Positions 37,793 to 45,374 of a stretch of DNA of 64,000 bases are shown here, one piece after another. The number at the start of each line of letters is the position of its first letter. The stretch's first letter is position 1. A program made the translations under genes and the position numbers. The stretch spans positions 62,001 through 126,000 of the forward strand of contig NZ_VDFW01000009.1 in assembly GCF_006152065.1 (NCBI RefSeq). Direction: 5' to 3'. The notes beneath the pieces are model-generated. The model made no database searches, had not been told where the DNA came from, and was given only the letters and a program-made list of their open reading frames with translations. The DNA is from Amycolatopsis alkalitolerans. Lineage in GTDB: Bacteria > Actinomycetota > Actinomycetes > Mycobacteriales > Pseudonocardiaceae.

Positions 37793-38377
37793 ATGGATCT
37801 CACGGCTCTGGGCGAGCGAATTCAGGCGGCGCGGGCCGAACGCGGGCTGACCCTGCAGTCAATGGCGGAGCGCTCAGGAGTGAGCGTGAGCATGCTTTCC
37901 GCGGTCGAGCGGGGCGCGAAGGCACCGACGGTCGTGGTGCTCGACCGGATCGCCGCCGGCCTCGGCACGCCGCTGGTGCAGCTGCTCACGCAGCCGGAGC
38001 GGGTGATCGTGCGGCGAGCGGCGGAGCAGGACACCGTGCACGAGCCGGGTGGCTGGCGGCGCACCATCCTGACCCCGGTCGTGCCGGGGGTGAACTTCGA
38101 ATGGATCCGCTCGACCCTGCCCCCGCGCTGTGAAGCCGGGACGTACCCGCCCTACGCGGCGGGCTCGCACGAGTTCATTCTGGTGCAGGACGGCACTCTC
38201 ACGCTGACCGTCGACGGCGAGGTGGTGATCCTCGGCGAAGGCGACTCGCTGTACCTCGCCGCCGACGTCACGCTCTCCTACGCCAACCACTCGGACCTGC
38301 CGTGCACGTACTACGTCGCGGCGCTGATCATGCGGCCGAGGCGCCCCGGCCTCGGCCGCATGACCGCCGGTCAGTAG
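37793..38377 (+). CDS. XRE-family regulator with C-terminal cupin domain
   Basis: 194 residues. The HTH is at about 5-60 (GERIQAARAERGLTLQSMAERSGVSVSMLSAVERGAKAPTVVVLDRIAAGL); the cupin at about 110-185 (YPPYAAGSHEFILVQDGTLTLTVDGEVVILGEGDSLYLAADVTLSYANHSDLPCTYYVAALIM) probably binds a small ligand. The first codon is immediately preceded by a -10-like TACTAT, so the mRNA is probably leaderless. It likely controls the divergent acetyltransferase and itself through the dyad at 37780-37791 (inference). Confidence 0.9.
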   Translation: MDLTALGERIQAARAERGLTLQSMAERSGVSVSMLSAVERGAKAPTVVVLDRIAAGLGTPLVQLLTQPERVIVRRAAEQDTVHEPGGWRRTILTPVVPGVNFEWIRSTLPPRCEAGTYPPYAAGSHEFILVQDGTLTLTVDGEVVILGEGDSLYLAADVTLSYANHSDLPCTYYVAALIMRPRRPGLGRMTAGQ

Positions 38378-39429
38378 AAGTCGAAGCTGTCGACGCAGAC
38401 GCCGCCGTCCGCCTCGTCGGTCGAGATGAACCCCCCGCTGACCGACTGGCCGCCGACGGTTCCCTTGACGTCGCCGAAGCCGATGCCGTCGATCCCCGAA
38501 ACCTTCGCCGTCAGGTTCGCGCCCTGCGAGGTCGCCTTCGTGACGTTCGGCTCGATGTCGGACACGTCGGCCTTGCACACCAGCGCCATCGCGCCCGCGC
38601 TGTCGCCCCCGTTGACCTTGGACAGGAAGTTCTGCGTGGTCACCTGGTAGGCGCCGCTCCCGCCGCCACCGGAACTGGAGGTCGAGCTCGGCGAGCTGCT
38701 GCTGCTGCGCGTCCGCGACGACGGCGAGGACGAACGCTCCGAACTGGTCGAGGCCCGGAGCGTGACGTCGTGCCAGCACCACTTGTTGTTCTGCTTCAGC
38801 AGGCCGCCGGTCGCGGTGCCGTTCTCCCCGCCGGCCGTGACCGCGACGACCACGGTGGCCTTGTCGCCGTTGGCCTGCACGCTGGACAGCTTCGCGCTCT
38901 GCACGTCGTCGACCGCGTCGATCTTGTCGTTGACATCGCTTTCGGCGTTCGAGCAGACCAGTGCCTTGAGCGCGGCCTTGTCGTGCTTGTTGAGCCCGTC
39001 GACGAGCTGCTGCGCGGTCGTCTGGGGACCGGAGTCACCGCCGCTGCCACCGAGGAAGAAACCCGGCGCCCAGAAGCCCGTGATGCCGAGGGCGGCGAGG
39101 ATCACGACGGCGCCGACGGTCAGCCCGATCCACAGGCCCTTCTTGCTGCCACCACCGCCCGGCGGGGGAGCACCGTACATACCCGGCGGGTACTGACCGG
39201 GCGGCGGCGGATACTGACCGCCACCGGACTGGTCGTAGCCGGGATAGGGCTGGGTGTAGCCCGGCTGCTGGCCGTACGGCTGGCCGTATCCGGGCTGCTG
39301 CCCGTACTGTGGCTGCCCCGGCGGCTGCTGGGGGAAGCCGCCGGACTGGGGATACCCGCCGGGCTGCTGCCCGTAGGGTTCGGGCTGCTGCCCGTAATCC
39401 GGCTGGCCCGGCTGCGGTGGATACGTCAT
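38371..39429 (-). CDS. Membrane-anchored protein with Pro/Gln/Tyr repeat N-terminus
   Basis: About 352 residues. The first ~95 are repetitive (YGQQPGY, YGQQPEP and PYGQQP units), followed by GGGGSKKG, one transmembrane helix (LWIGLTVGAVVILAALGITGFW), and an extracytoplasmic part of two similar ~100-residue domains (QTTAQQLVDGLNKHDKAALKALVCSNAES... and YQVTTQNFLSKVNGGDSAGAMALVCKADVS...) joined by a Ser-rich linker. Each domain has one Cys in a LVC context plus a later Cys. ATG 39429 (MTYPPQPGQP) has GAAAGG upstream. Function unknown; DUF4878-like secretion-associated domains are possible. Its stop overlaps the convergent XRE-cupin stop. Confidence 0.75.
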   Translation of the reverse strand: MTYPPQPGQPDYGQQPEPYGQQPGGYPQSGGFPQQPPGQPQYGQQPGYGQPYGQQPGYTQPYPGYDQSGGGQYPPPPGQYPPGMYGAPPPGGGGSKKGLWIGLTVGAVVILAALGITGFWAPGFFLGGSGGDSGPQTTAQQLVDGLNKHDKAALKALVCSNAESDVNDKIDAVDDVQSAKLSSVQANGDKATVVVAVTAGGENGTATGGLLKQNNKWCWHDVTLRASTSSERSSSPSSRTRSSSSSPSSTSSSGGGGSGAYQVTTQNFLSKVNGGDSAGAMALVCKADVSDIEPNVTKATSQGANLTAKVSGIDGIGFGDVKGTVGGQSVSGGFISTDEADGGVCVDSFDFY

Positions 39430-39504
39430 CGGCGTCGCCTTTCGCATGTCACTACGCCCGCTCGGACGTGCCGGCGCCGGGCCTGGTTCCAGGAAAAAAT
39501 ACGC

Positions 39505-39539
39505 GAAAAGGGCCCCCACCCGCCCGCGGTGGGAGCCCT
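39505..39539 (-). terminator. Rho-independent terminator of lysozyme gene 1
   Basis: Read on the minus strand, AGGGCTCCCACC pairs fully (one G-T wobble) with GGTGGGGGCCCT around a GC-rich loop and is followed by TTTT. It starts 17 nt after the stop of the GH25 gene at 39556. Confidence 0.85.
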
Positions 39540-39555
39540 CCCGGCGTCAATTCCT

Positions 39556-40425
39556 TCAGTCGTGGTTGGTCGCCAGCACCACGAGCCGGTCCAGGGACCC
39601 GTTGAAGGTGTCCTGGTCGATGGGGCTCGAGCTGTACTGCCAGAACGTGTAAACACCCCAGTTGTACGGAAGGGTGCCGACGCTCGAGGCGTACCGCGCG
39701 ACCCACAGCGGGTTGGTCGAGCTGAAGTCACCGTCCACGCACTGGCTCCACCAACTGGTGCTCGTGTAGATGGCGGGCCACTTGTTCGTGCGCGCGTGGT
39801 AGGTGTTGCTGAAGTCCCTGATCCAGCCGGTCATCGCGCTCTTGGACAGGCCGTAACAGGTCGCGCCGTACGGGTTGTACTCCATGTCCAGCGCGCCCGG
39901 CAGGGTCTTGCCGTCGGCCGACCAACCGCCCCCGTGATCCACGAAGTAGTTGGCCTGCGCCGCGCCGGTCGAGGTGTTGGGGGTCGCGAAATGGTAGGCG
40001 CCGCGGATCATGCCGACGTTGTACGAACCGTTGTACTGCTGCGCGAAGTACGGATTGGTGTAGTTGGTGTTCTCGGTCGCCTTGACATAGGCGAACCGGA
40101 TGCCCTGGCCCCAGTAATTGGTCCAGTCGACATTCCCCTGGTAGCCGCTCACGTCGATACCGGGGACCGTGGCGGTCGCGGTCACGCCGTCGACGTTCAG
40201 CCCCTGCGGCCGGCTCGCCGCGGACCGGCTGTCCGGAGTGGACCGATCGCCCTCGACCCGCCTGATCTGCGAGCCCATCGCGTGGGAATGCTGCGCGATG
40301 TACTGAGCCACGGAGGTGGTGCTTTCGGCGGCATCCGCCGGCACGAACAGACCCGACAGCAGTACTCCGGCCGATGCCGCACAGACGGCGGCAGCGAGCC
40401 GGCGTCTTCTCGAAGAAATGGACAT
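39556..40425 (-). CDS. Secreted GH25 lysozyme (muramidase), copy 1
   Basis: 289 residues with a signal peptide (basic start, then LAAAVCAASAGVLLSGLFVPADAAE). The GH25 domain begins at PGIDVSGYQGNVDW (Asp91) and has the catalytic pair in GALDMEYNPYG (Asp180, Glu182); GMIRGAYHFATP and WAIYTSTSWW-type strands complete the barrel. It cleaves the beta-1,4 link in glycan strands, like Streptomyces cellosyl. A paralogue lies directly upstream (40584-41393); the two share long identical stretches such as AYHFA, ANYFVDHGGGWS and DGKTLPGALD, implying tandem duplication. Confidence 0.94.
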   Translation of the reverse strand: MSISSRRRRLAAAVCAASAGVLLSGLFVPADAAESTTSVAQYIAQHSHAMGSQIRRVEGDRSTPDSRSAASRPQGLNVDGVTATATVPGIDVSGYQGNVDWTNYWGQGIRFAYVKATENTNYTNPYFAQQYNGSYNVGMIRGAYHFATPNTSTGAAQANYFVDHGGGWSADGKTLPGALDMEYNPYGATCYGLSKSAMTGWIRDFSNTYHARTNKWPAIYTSTSWWSQCVDGDFSSTNPLWVARYASSVGTLPYNWGVYTFWQYSSSPIDQDTFNGSLDRLVVLATNHD

Positions 40426-40583
40426 GGGATGGTGCCCTTTCGGTTGCCCTCGCGGTTGGACGGTCGTTGCAGGGAGCCGTCCGCGCGTGATTCTTTATGA
40501 CGACATGCCGACTTGTCACCAGCTTCCGCGAAGATCTCGTGCCAGGTGAGGAACTCACCGACTTTCGTCTTCGCCCCCTTGGG

Positions 40584-41393
40584 CTAGCGGTCGAGCGCGA
40601 AATCGCTGAGGCGCTGGAGCGAGCCGTCGAACAGGTTCTGATCACCGGGTAGCGAGCCGGCGTCGGCGTACTGCCAGATCGTCTGATGTTGCCAGCTCGG
40701 CGGCAGCGCGCCGATGACGTCGTTGTACCGGGCCACCCACAGCGGGTTCGCGCCGAAACCGGCATTCCCGCCGGTGCACTTGTTCCACCAGCTTGTGGAG
40801 GTGTAGATAGCGGGAAAGCGGCCGGTGCGCGCACGGTAGGTGTTCGAAAAGTCCGCGAGCCAGAGGCTCATCGCGATCGGATCCTTGCCGTAGCAGGCAT
40901 CGCCATAGGGGTTGTACTCCGCGTCGAGCGCGCCCGGCAGCGTCTTGCCGTCCGGGGACCAGCCGCCGCCGTGATCGACGAAATAGTTCGCCTGCTCCGC
41001 GCCGCTGGACACGTCCGGCCGCGCGAAGTGGTAGGCCCCGCGGATCATGCCGACGCCATAGGAACCGCTGTACTGCTGGGCAAACTGCGGGTTGACGTAG
41101 CCCGTACCTTCGGTGGCCTTGACGTAAACGAAGCGGCCACCGGCCTGCCACGCGGCGCCCCAGTCGACCGCGCCCTGGTGCCCGCTGACGTCGTGGCCGA
41201 GCGTGCCGTCGAGGTCCTGGTAGCGGGCCGTGCCCTGGATGCCCTCGACCTTCTCGATCTGCGATCCGGCGGACGTACTGCCCGCGAGGCTGTAGTCGGC
41301 GGCGGCCGCCGCCGGCGGGGTGACCACCGCGGTCAGGGCACCCGACAGGGTTACGGCCGCACCCCACCGCAGACTCGAATTCCATGGACGCAC
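40584..41393 (-). CDS. Secreted GH25 lysozyme (muramidase), copy 2
   Basis: 269 residues. Signal peptide (MRPWNSSLRWGAAVTLSGALTAVVTPPAAAAA). The GH25 motif is LGHDVSGHQGAVDW (Asp68), with the DxE pair in GALDAEYNPYG (Asp157, Glu159). Compared with copy 1 the pre-catalytic spacer is shorter and DVSGYQG has become DVSGHQG. The start is an ATG-equivalent at 41393. The 158-bp gap to copy 1 shows no strong terminator, so both could share a transcript or have separate promoters. Confidence 0.93.
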   Translation of the reverse strand: MRPWNSSLRWGAAVTLSGALTAVVTPPAAAAADYSLAGSTSAGSQIEKVEGIQGTARYQDLDGTLGHDVSGHQGAVDWGAAWQAGGRFVYVKATEGTGYVNPQFAQQYSGSYGVGMIRGAYHFARPDVSSGAEQANYFVDHGGGWSPDGKTLPGALDAEYNPYGDACYGKDPIAMSLWLADFSNTYRARTGRFPAIYTSTSWWNKCTGGNAGFGANPLWVARYNDVIGALPPSWQHQTIWQYADAGSLPGDQNLFDGSLQRLSDFALDR

Positions 41394-41489
41394 AGCGACT
41401 CCCCTCTATACCTCCGGGGGTCACAATGCCTCTATCGAGCACACTTCGCGAGTTGGTTGTCGCTCAGTAGTGTGAAAACCGGCGTGTCC

Positions 41490-42113
41490 TCATCGCCGCG
41501 CTTCGCGGGCCAGGGCGTACTCCAGATGCTCGGCCGGCACCACCGCGGTGATGACGTCGTGCGGGTTGATCGCCACCGGATGCCCGGCCAGCAGCGGCAC
41601 CATGTCACGTCCGAGCACCGCGCGGGCGTGCGGCCATTCGCGCGGGACGAGCGCCTTCGACGTGTACGCGGGCACCAGCACCCGGCCGTCGGTGTTGTGG
41701 AAGCCGATCACCGTGCGCTGCAGCGGGGACATCGCGTACACGAACAGCGTCGCGTTGAGGATCACCGGCGGCAGGTCCTCCGCCGGCCGGTGGTTGGTCC
41801 GGACCAGTTGCAACAGCCGCTCGAGTTCGTTTCCCGGATCCGGGAAACCGAGCGCCTTCGGCGAGGGGCGGTAGCGGTCGTTGGGGTGGAAGTCCTCGAC
41901 GATCTTGCCGCGCGCGTTGACCGGGTACGCGCCGACGACGGCCCACGAAGGCACCGGGCCGTTGGGATCGAAGGCCTCGTCGATGACGTACAGCCAGCTG
42001 TTGGGGTTGGCCCTCGCGTTGGCGCGCATCTCTTCGGTGATCTTCGGCTTACCGGGCCGGTTGGTGGTCGGGAGATTGGGTACGAGCCGGTCTGCGTCGT
42101 CCCGCTGCGCCAT
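41490..42113 (-). CDS. Type VII secretion system-associated protein (by similarity pattern)
   Basis: 207 residues, no signal peptide or membrane segment. The pattern [69 protein letters not shown] matches proteins usually labelled T7SS-associated in actinomycetes; the remainder ([28 protein letters not shown]...) resembles SseB/YbjN-like folds. The biochemical role is unknown. ATG 42113 ([10 protein letters not shown]) has GGGG six bases ahead. No ESX core gene is adjacent; the nearest ESX genes are at 11.7-17 kb. Confidence 0.65.
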   Translation of the reverse strand: MAQRDDADRLVPNLPTTNRPGKPKITEEMRANARANPNSWLYVIDEAFDPNGPVPSWAVVGAYPVNARGKIVEDFHPNDRYRPSPKALGFPDPGNELERLLQLVRTNHRPAEDLPPVILNATLFVYAMSPLQRTVIGFHNTDGRVLVPAYTSKALVPREWPHARAVLGRDMVPLLAGHPVAINPHDVITAVVPAEHLEYALAREARR

Positions 42114-42169
42114 GTTCAACCCCGCGTCTCGCGTGCCTTCGTACTGACGTTCACTCTACTGTTCCTCCC

Positions 42170-42550
42170 ATGCCACCTTCGCGTTCGGTCGACCCCGCAG
42201 AGTTACGCGCCGCGGTGACAGCGGCCTCCGGTTGGTTGAGCGGAAACGAGGAGAAACCGGCGCGACCCGCACTGGCCGCCGCCGTGCGACTCAGCCTACG
42301 CGCTCTGGCCGCCGACGCGCCGGGACGAAGTGTCGAGGTGCGGGTGCCGCCATTCGGTGCGGTGCAATGCGTCGAAGGGCCCCGCCATACGCGCGGCACC
42401 CCGCCCAACGTGATCGAGACCGACGCGAAGACCTGGCTCGAGCTCGCCACCGGCCGTCTGCTGTGGACGGACGCGGTCGAGTCGGGCCGGGTCACCGCAT
42501 CTGGCCTGCGCGCCGACCTTTCACACTGGCTGCCGGTCGTCCGGCTCTAG
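42170..42550 (+). CDS. Sterol carrier-like family protein near purF
   Basis: 126 residues: [25 protein letters not shown] and [69 protein letters not shown], the latter resembling SCP2-like (sterol carrier) domains. A homologue near purF is a recurrent actinobacterial arrangement. A ligand has not been defined. Starts at ATG 42170, divergent from the T7SS-associated gene (56-bp gap), and overlaps the convergent methyltransferase by 4 bp. Confidence 0.8.
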   Translation: MPPSRSVDPAELRAAVTAASGWLSGNEEKPARPALAAAVRLSLRALAADAPGRSVEVRVPPFGAVQCVEGPRHTRGTPPNVIETDAKTWLELATGRLLWTDAVESGRVTASGLRADLSHWLPVVRL

Positions 42551-43383
42551 CGCTTGCGGCCGATACCGCCCGCGATGCAGTGCTGGACCTGGTTGAGGGG
42601 CTTGATCTGCGGGCCGTCCGGCCACCAGTCGACGCATTTCGCGACCCCGGGCGGGACCATCTCGAGGTCCCCGAACAGCTCCTCGATCTCGGGGTGGGTG
42701 CGGAACGTGCCCGAGCCCATCATGCTGTGCCGGAACGCCTCCTCCATCCTCCGCGCGACCACGCTGTGCTCGTTCTCCGGGTCGAGGAAGTGGCTCACCA
42801 CGACGTAGGAACCGGGCGCGAGGGCCTCGATGTACCGGCGCATGATGTCCGCCGGCTCGCCGGGGGTGCCTTCGAAGTGGTGCAGCGTGCCGACCTGCAG
42901 CAGCGCGATGGGCTCGGAGAAGTCGAACGTCTCCCGGACGAGCTGGTTTTCGAGCACCTTCTCCGGCTGGAAGATGTCCTCCGCGACGAAGTGGGTCTGC
43001 TCGTTCTCCTCCAGCAGTGCGCGCCCGTGCGCGAGCACGACCGGGTCGTTGTCGACGTAGATCACCTTGGCTTCGGGCTTGATCCGCTGCACCACCTGGT
43101 GAGTGTTCTCCGCGGTGGGCAGACCGGACCCGAGGTCGAGATACTGCGTGACCTCGGTCTGCAGAGCCAGGAAGCGGCAGGCACGGATCAGGAAGCCGCG
43201 GTTCTCGGTCGCGAGCTCCTGCGCCTCGGGTGCGGCCTTCTGCACCCCCCTGAGTACCTCACGGTCGATCTCGTAGTTGTCCTTGCCGTTGAGAAACGCG
43301 TCGTAGACCCGGGCGATGCTCGCGCGGGTCGGGTCGACGCCGACCGGGACCGCGGTGGGGTACGTGCGGGCGGTTTCCGTCAT
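42547..43383 (-). CDS. SAM-dependent methyltransferase, DUF574 family
   Basis: 278 residues. The actinobacterial PF04672 signature is clear: [45 protein letters not shown] (SAM-binding loop), [32 protein letters not shown] and [11 protein letters not shown]. The methyl acceptor is unknown; the family is expanded in Streptomyces and Amycolatopsis and often sits near XRE/DUF397 regulators, as here. GTG/ATG start at 43383 with GGAGCCCC-type upstream sequence; divergent from the XRE gene. Confidence 0.9.
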   Translation of the reverse strand: MTETARTYPTAVPVGVDPTRASIARVYDAFLNGKDNYEIDREVLRGVQKAAPEAQELATENRGFLIRACRFLALQTEVTQYLDLGSGLPTAENTHQVVQRIKPEAKVIYVDNDPVVLAHGRALLEENEQTHFVAEDIFQPEKVLENQLVRETFDFSEPIALLQVGTLHHFEGTPGEPADIMRRYIEALAPGSYVVVSHFLDPENEHSVVARRMEEAFRHSMMGSGTFRTHPEIEELFGDLEMVPPGVAKCVDWWPDGPQIKPLNQVQHCIAGGIGRKR

Positions 43384-43475
43384 CGAGGGGCTCCCTGACT
43401 GGGACGATCAGCTGAGTGTTGTAGGGCACACCTAGGGTAATGACTGCCGCCCTCCGGGTAAATGCGCCTACAGAC

Positions 43476-43503
43476 TTGACCGCGCTTCGCCGCGGTGTAC
43501 CTT
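43476..43503 (+). promoter_or_regulatory. Putative sigma-70-type promoter of the XRE-DUF5753 gene
   Basis: TTGACC (43476-43481) and TACCTT (43498-43503) with a 16-bp spacer, extended by TG before the -10. It points at the XRE gene starting at 43559, whose AGGAGG ribosome site is at about 43543. Confidence 0.55.
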
Positions 43504-43558
43504 GAGTAGTCGGGCGGTTCCTGCCTCCCCGCACCCCGGCACCAGGAGGGTTTGACCG

Positions 43559-44437
43559 ATGGCCCAGGCCAGTCCTCCCGACGTGGAGCAGGCCGCCGGC
43601 CCCACCGCCCGGCGGATGATTCTCGGCACCCAACTGCGCAGGCTGCGCGAAGCGGCCGGCATCACGCGCGCGCAGGCGGCGTGGGAGATCCGGGCCTCCG
43701 AATCGAAGATCTCGCGGATGGAACTGGGCCGGGTCGGCTGCAAGGAACGTGACGTGGTCGATCTGCTGACCATGTACGGGGTGCACGACGAGACCGAGCG
43801 GACCTGGGCCGTGGAGATGGTCAAGCAGGCCAACCGCCCTGGCTGGTGGCGCAGTTTCAACGACACCCTGCCCACCTGGTTCGACAACTACATCGGCCTG
43901 GAAGAGGCCGCCACCCGCATCCGCACCTACGAACTGATGTTCGTCCCCGGCCTGTTGCAGACGGAGGACTACGCCCGCGCCGTGATCTCGCGCGGCGCCC
44001 AGGACACCTCGGATCCGGAGGTGGAAGCCCGGGTGGCGATCAGGATGCGGCGGCAGCGGCTGCTTGGCGGCCCGAAACCGCCCCGGTTGTGGGCGGTACT
44101 GGACCAGGCGGTGCTCGGGCGCCCGGTCGGCGGGCACGGGGTGCTGAAGAAGCAGCTGGAGTACCTGGTCGAGATGATCGCGATGCCGAACATCTCGCTG
44201 CAGATCGTGCCCTTCGAAACGAGCGGCTTCGCGGCGGAAAGCGCGTTCTCGCTGCTGCAGTTCGCCGAGCCCGAACTGCCCAACATCGCCTACATCGAGC
44301 ACCTCAACGGCGCCCTCTACCTCGAGAAGCTCGACGAACTCGAACTCTACAGCCGTGCCTTCGACCGGCTCACCGTCGACGCGGAAACACCCGATCGAAG
44401 CAGACAAAGGCTTGTCAAACGGATTGCAGAGATCTAG
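43559..44437 (+). CDS. XRE-family regulator with DUF5753 domain
   Basis: 292 residues. The HTH is at about 22-80 (LGTQLRRLREAAGITRAQAAWEIRASESKISRMELGRVGCKERDVVDLLTMYGV). The DUF5753 part includes YIGLEEAATRIRTYELMFVPGLLQTEDYARAVI and RQRLLGGPKPPRLWAVLDQAVLGRPVGG. This family pairs with DUF397 proteins in development and secondary-metabolism regulation (WhiJ/BldB-type systems), and a DUF397 gene follows at 44673. ATG 43559 has AGGAGG about 10 bases upstream. The TGCAC-rich region between the two genes is the probable operator (inference). Confidence 0.93.
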   Translation: MAQASPPDVEQAAGPTARRMILGTQLRRLREAAGITRAQAAWEIRASESKISRMELGRVGCKERDVVDLLTMYGVHDETERTWAVEMVKQANRPGWWRSFNDTLPTWFDNYIGLEEAATRIRTYELMFVPGLLQTEDYARAVISRGAQDTSDPEVEARVAIRMRRQRLLGGPKPPRLWAVLDQAVLGRPVGGHGVLKKQLEYLVEMIAMPNISLQIVPFETSGFAAESAFSLLQFAEPELPNIAYIEHLNGALYLEKLDELELYSRAFDRLTVDAETPDRSRQRLVKRIAEI

Positions 44438-44518
44438 CACCCGCAATCTCGTCACACTGAGTTAGTTTCAGACCCCGCCCGTCGGGGACTTGTTCACCCG
44501 CCCAGGTGCGCTCCGAAC

Positions 44519-44640
44519 TGCACGGATACGTGGCGGTAGACGAGAAGCCCGTGAATCTGCACGTGCATCGACTCGTGCATTTACTCGTGCACGGACACCT
44601 GGTAGCTTTTCCTCCAGTGCAGATGCACGTGCAGATGCAC
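44519..44640. promoter_or_regulatory. Dense TGCAC/GTGCA motif array before DUF397
   Basis: At least nine TGCAC or GTGCA elements in about 120 bp: 44519, 44558, 44563, 44575, 44587, 44617, 44624, 44629 and 44636. Two form the same 10-bp palindrome TGCACGTGCA (44558-44567 and 44624-44633). The region is AT-richer than its surroundings and is noncoding between the XRE and DUF397 genes, so it probably is a multi-site operator. Confidence 0.7.
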
Positions 44641-44672
44641 CACCAGGCGAGTCGATCGGGAGGGTGCGGAAG

Positions 44673-44912
44673 ATGGCGAAACGACATTCGAACGGCATGC
44701 CGGCCACCGAGCTGACCGGCGCCAGCTGGCGCAAGAGCAGGTACAGCGGCGCGATGGGCAACTGCGTCGAGGTGGCTCCGCTGGCCTCCGGCGAGATAGC
44801 GGTGCGCAACTCGCGTTTCCCCGACGGGCCGGCACTGGTCTACACACGCGACGAGATGGCCGCGTTCCTCGCGGGCGCCAAGGACGGCGAATTCGACGAT
44901 GTGCTCAGCTGA
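44673..44912 (+). CDS. DUF397 domain protein
   Basis: 79 residues: MAKRHSNGMPATELTGASWRKSRYSGAMGNCVEVAPLASGEIAVRNSRFPDGPALVYTRDEMAAFLAGAKDGEFDDVLS, whose WRKSRYSGxxGNCVEVA core is the DUF397 hallmark. Such proteins act with XRE-DUF5753 regulators, possibly as an antitoxin- or anti-regulator-like partner. ATG 44673 is selected: the upstream frame is Arg-rich and runs through the TGCAC array. GGGAGGGTGCGGAAG precedes it. Confidence 0.9.
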   Translation: MAKRHSNGMPATELTGASWRKSRYSGAMGNCVEVAPLASGEIAVRNSRFPDGPALVYTRDEMAAFLAGAKDGEFDDVLS

Positions 44913-45282
44913 GCAAGATCTGCGCGACTCGATGGAAGCGCGGTTGATGGACCTCATCGACCGCGGCTACCAGTTCATCCATCCCCGCGATGACGACGGC
45001 AACGTCGTCGCCGTCGTGGGGATCCGGGCACACGGCTCGGTCATCGACGTCGTCCGGCTCAACGCCGAGGACGACGTCGAGGCCAGCCGGCTGCCGGGAG
45101 ACGAAGCGGACATCCTGACCCCGCAGCGGAGGCTGTGGAGCCGCCGCGGCGGCGCCGGTGAGGTGCTGGACGAACTGCTCGCGCTCGCCGACTCCTACGG
45201 CGAGGACCTGGCATGCCGAGTGAGCGGCTGCTGGGTGCCGGGCCGGGGCAGCAGCGCGAAGTGGCTCGCCGCCGCCGGCTGA
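44899..45282 (+). CDS. Hypothetical protein downstream of DUF397
   Basis: 127 residues, overlapping DUF397 by 14 bp. No named domain is recognised. It begins with a helix (CSAEQDLRDSMEARLMDLIDRGYQFIHPRDDDGNVVAVVGIRAHGSVIDVVRLNAEDDVEASRLP), reading as a small alpha/beta fold, and ends with a Cys/Trp-containing stretch LACRVSGCWVPGRGSSAKWLAAAG. Coupling to DUF397 suggests a role in the same regulatory module (inference). Followed by a perfect 12-bp stem terminator. Confidence 0.7.
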   Translation: MCSAEQDLRDSMEARLMDLIDRGYQFIHPRDDDGNVVAVVGIRAHGSVIDVVRLNAEDDVEASRLPGDEADILTPQRRLWSRRGGAGEVLDELLALADSYGEDLACRVSGCWVPGRGSSAKWLAAAG

Positions 45283-45284
45283 GC

Positions 45285-45319
45285 GAAATCAAGGTCACGC
45301 AGGGGAGGACCTTGATTTC
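45285..45319 (+). terminator. Perfect 12-bp stem terminator before purF
   Basis: GAAATCAAGGTC (45285-45296) and its exact reverse complement GACCTTGATTTC (45308-45319) flank an 11-nt loop, 3 bp after the upstream stop. A TACACT -10-like box (45333-45338) follows, about 37 bp before the purF GTG. Confidence 0.75.
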
Positions 45320-45374
45320 ACCGGGGGCGACCTACACTTGAGGTGGCCAGCCCTCGTCTCCAGGGAGCACTTTC

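Noticed and set aside
39230-39430. Short tandem repeats that look CRISPR- or minisatellite-like
   Set aside because: They are the DNA for YGQQPGY-type protein repeats in frame; unit length and sequence vary and no spacers exist.
45285-45374. A purine riboswitch ahead of purF
   Set aside because: Only a simple 12-bp stem is seen, without a three-way junction or conserved loops; a terminator explains it.
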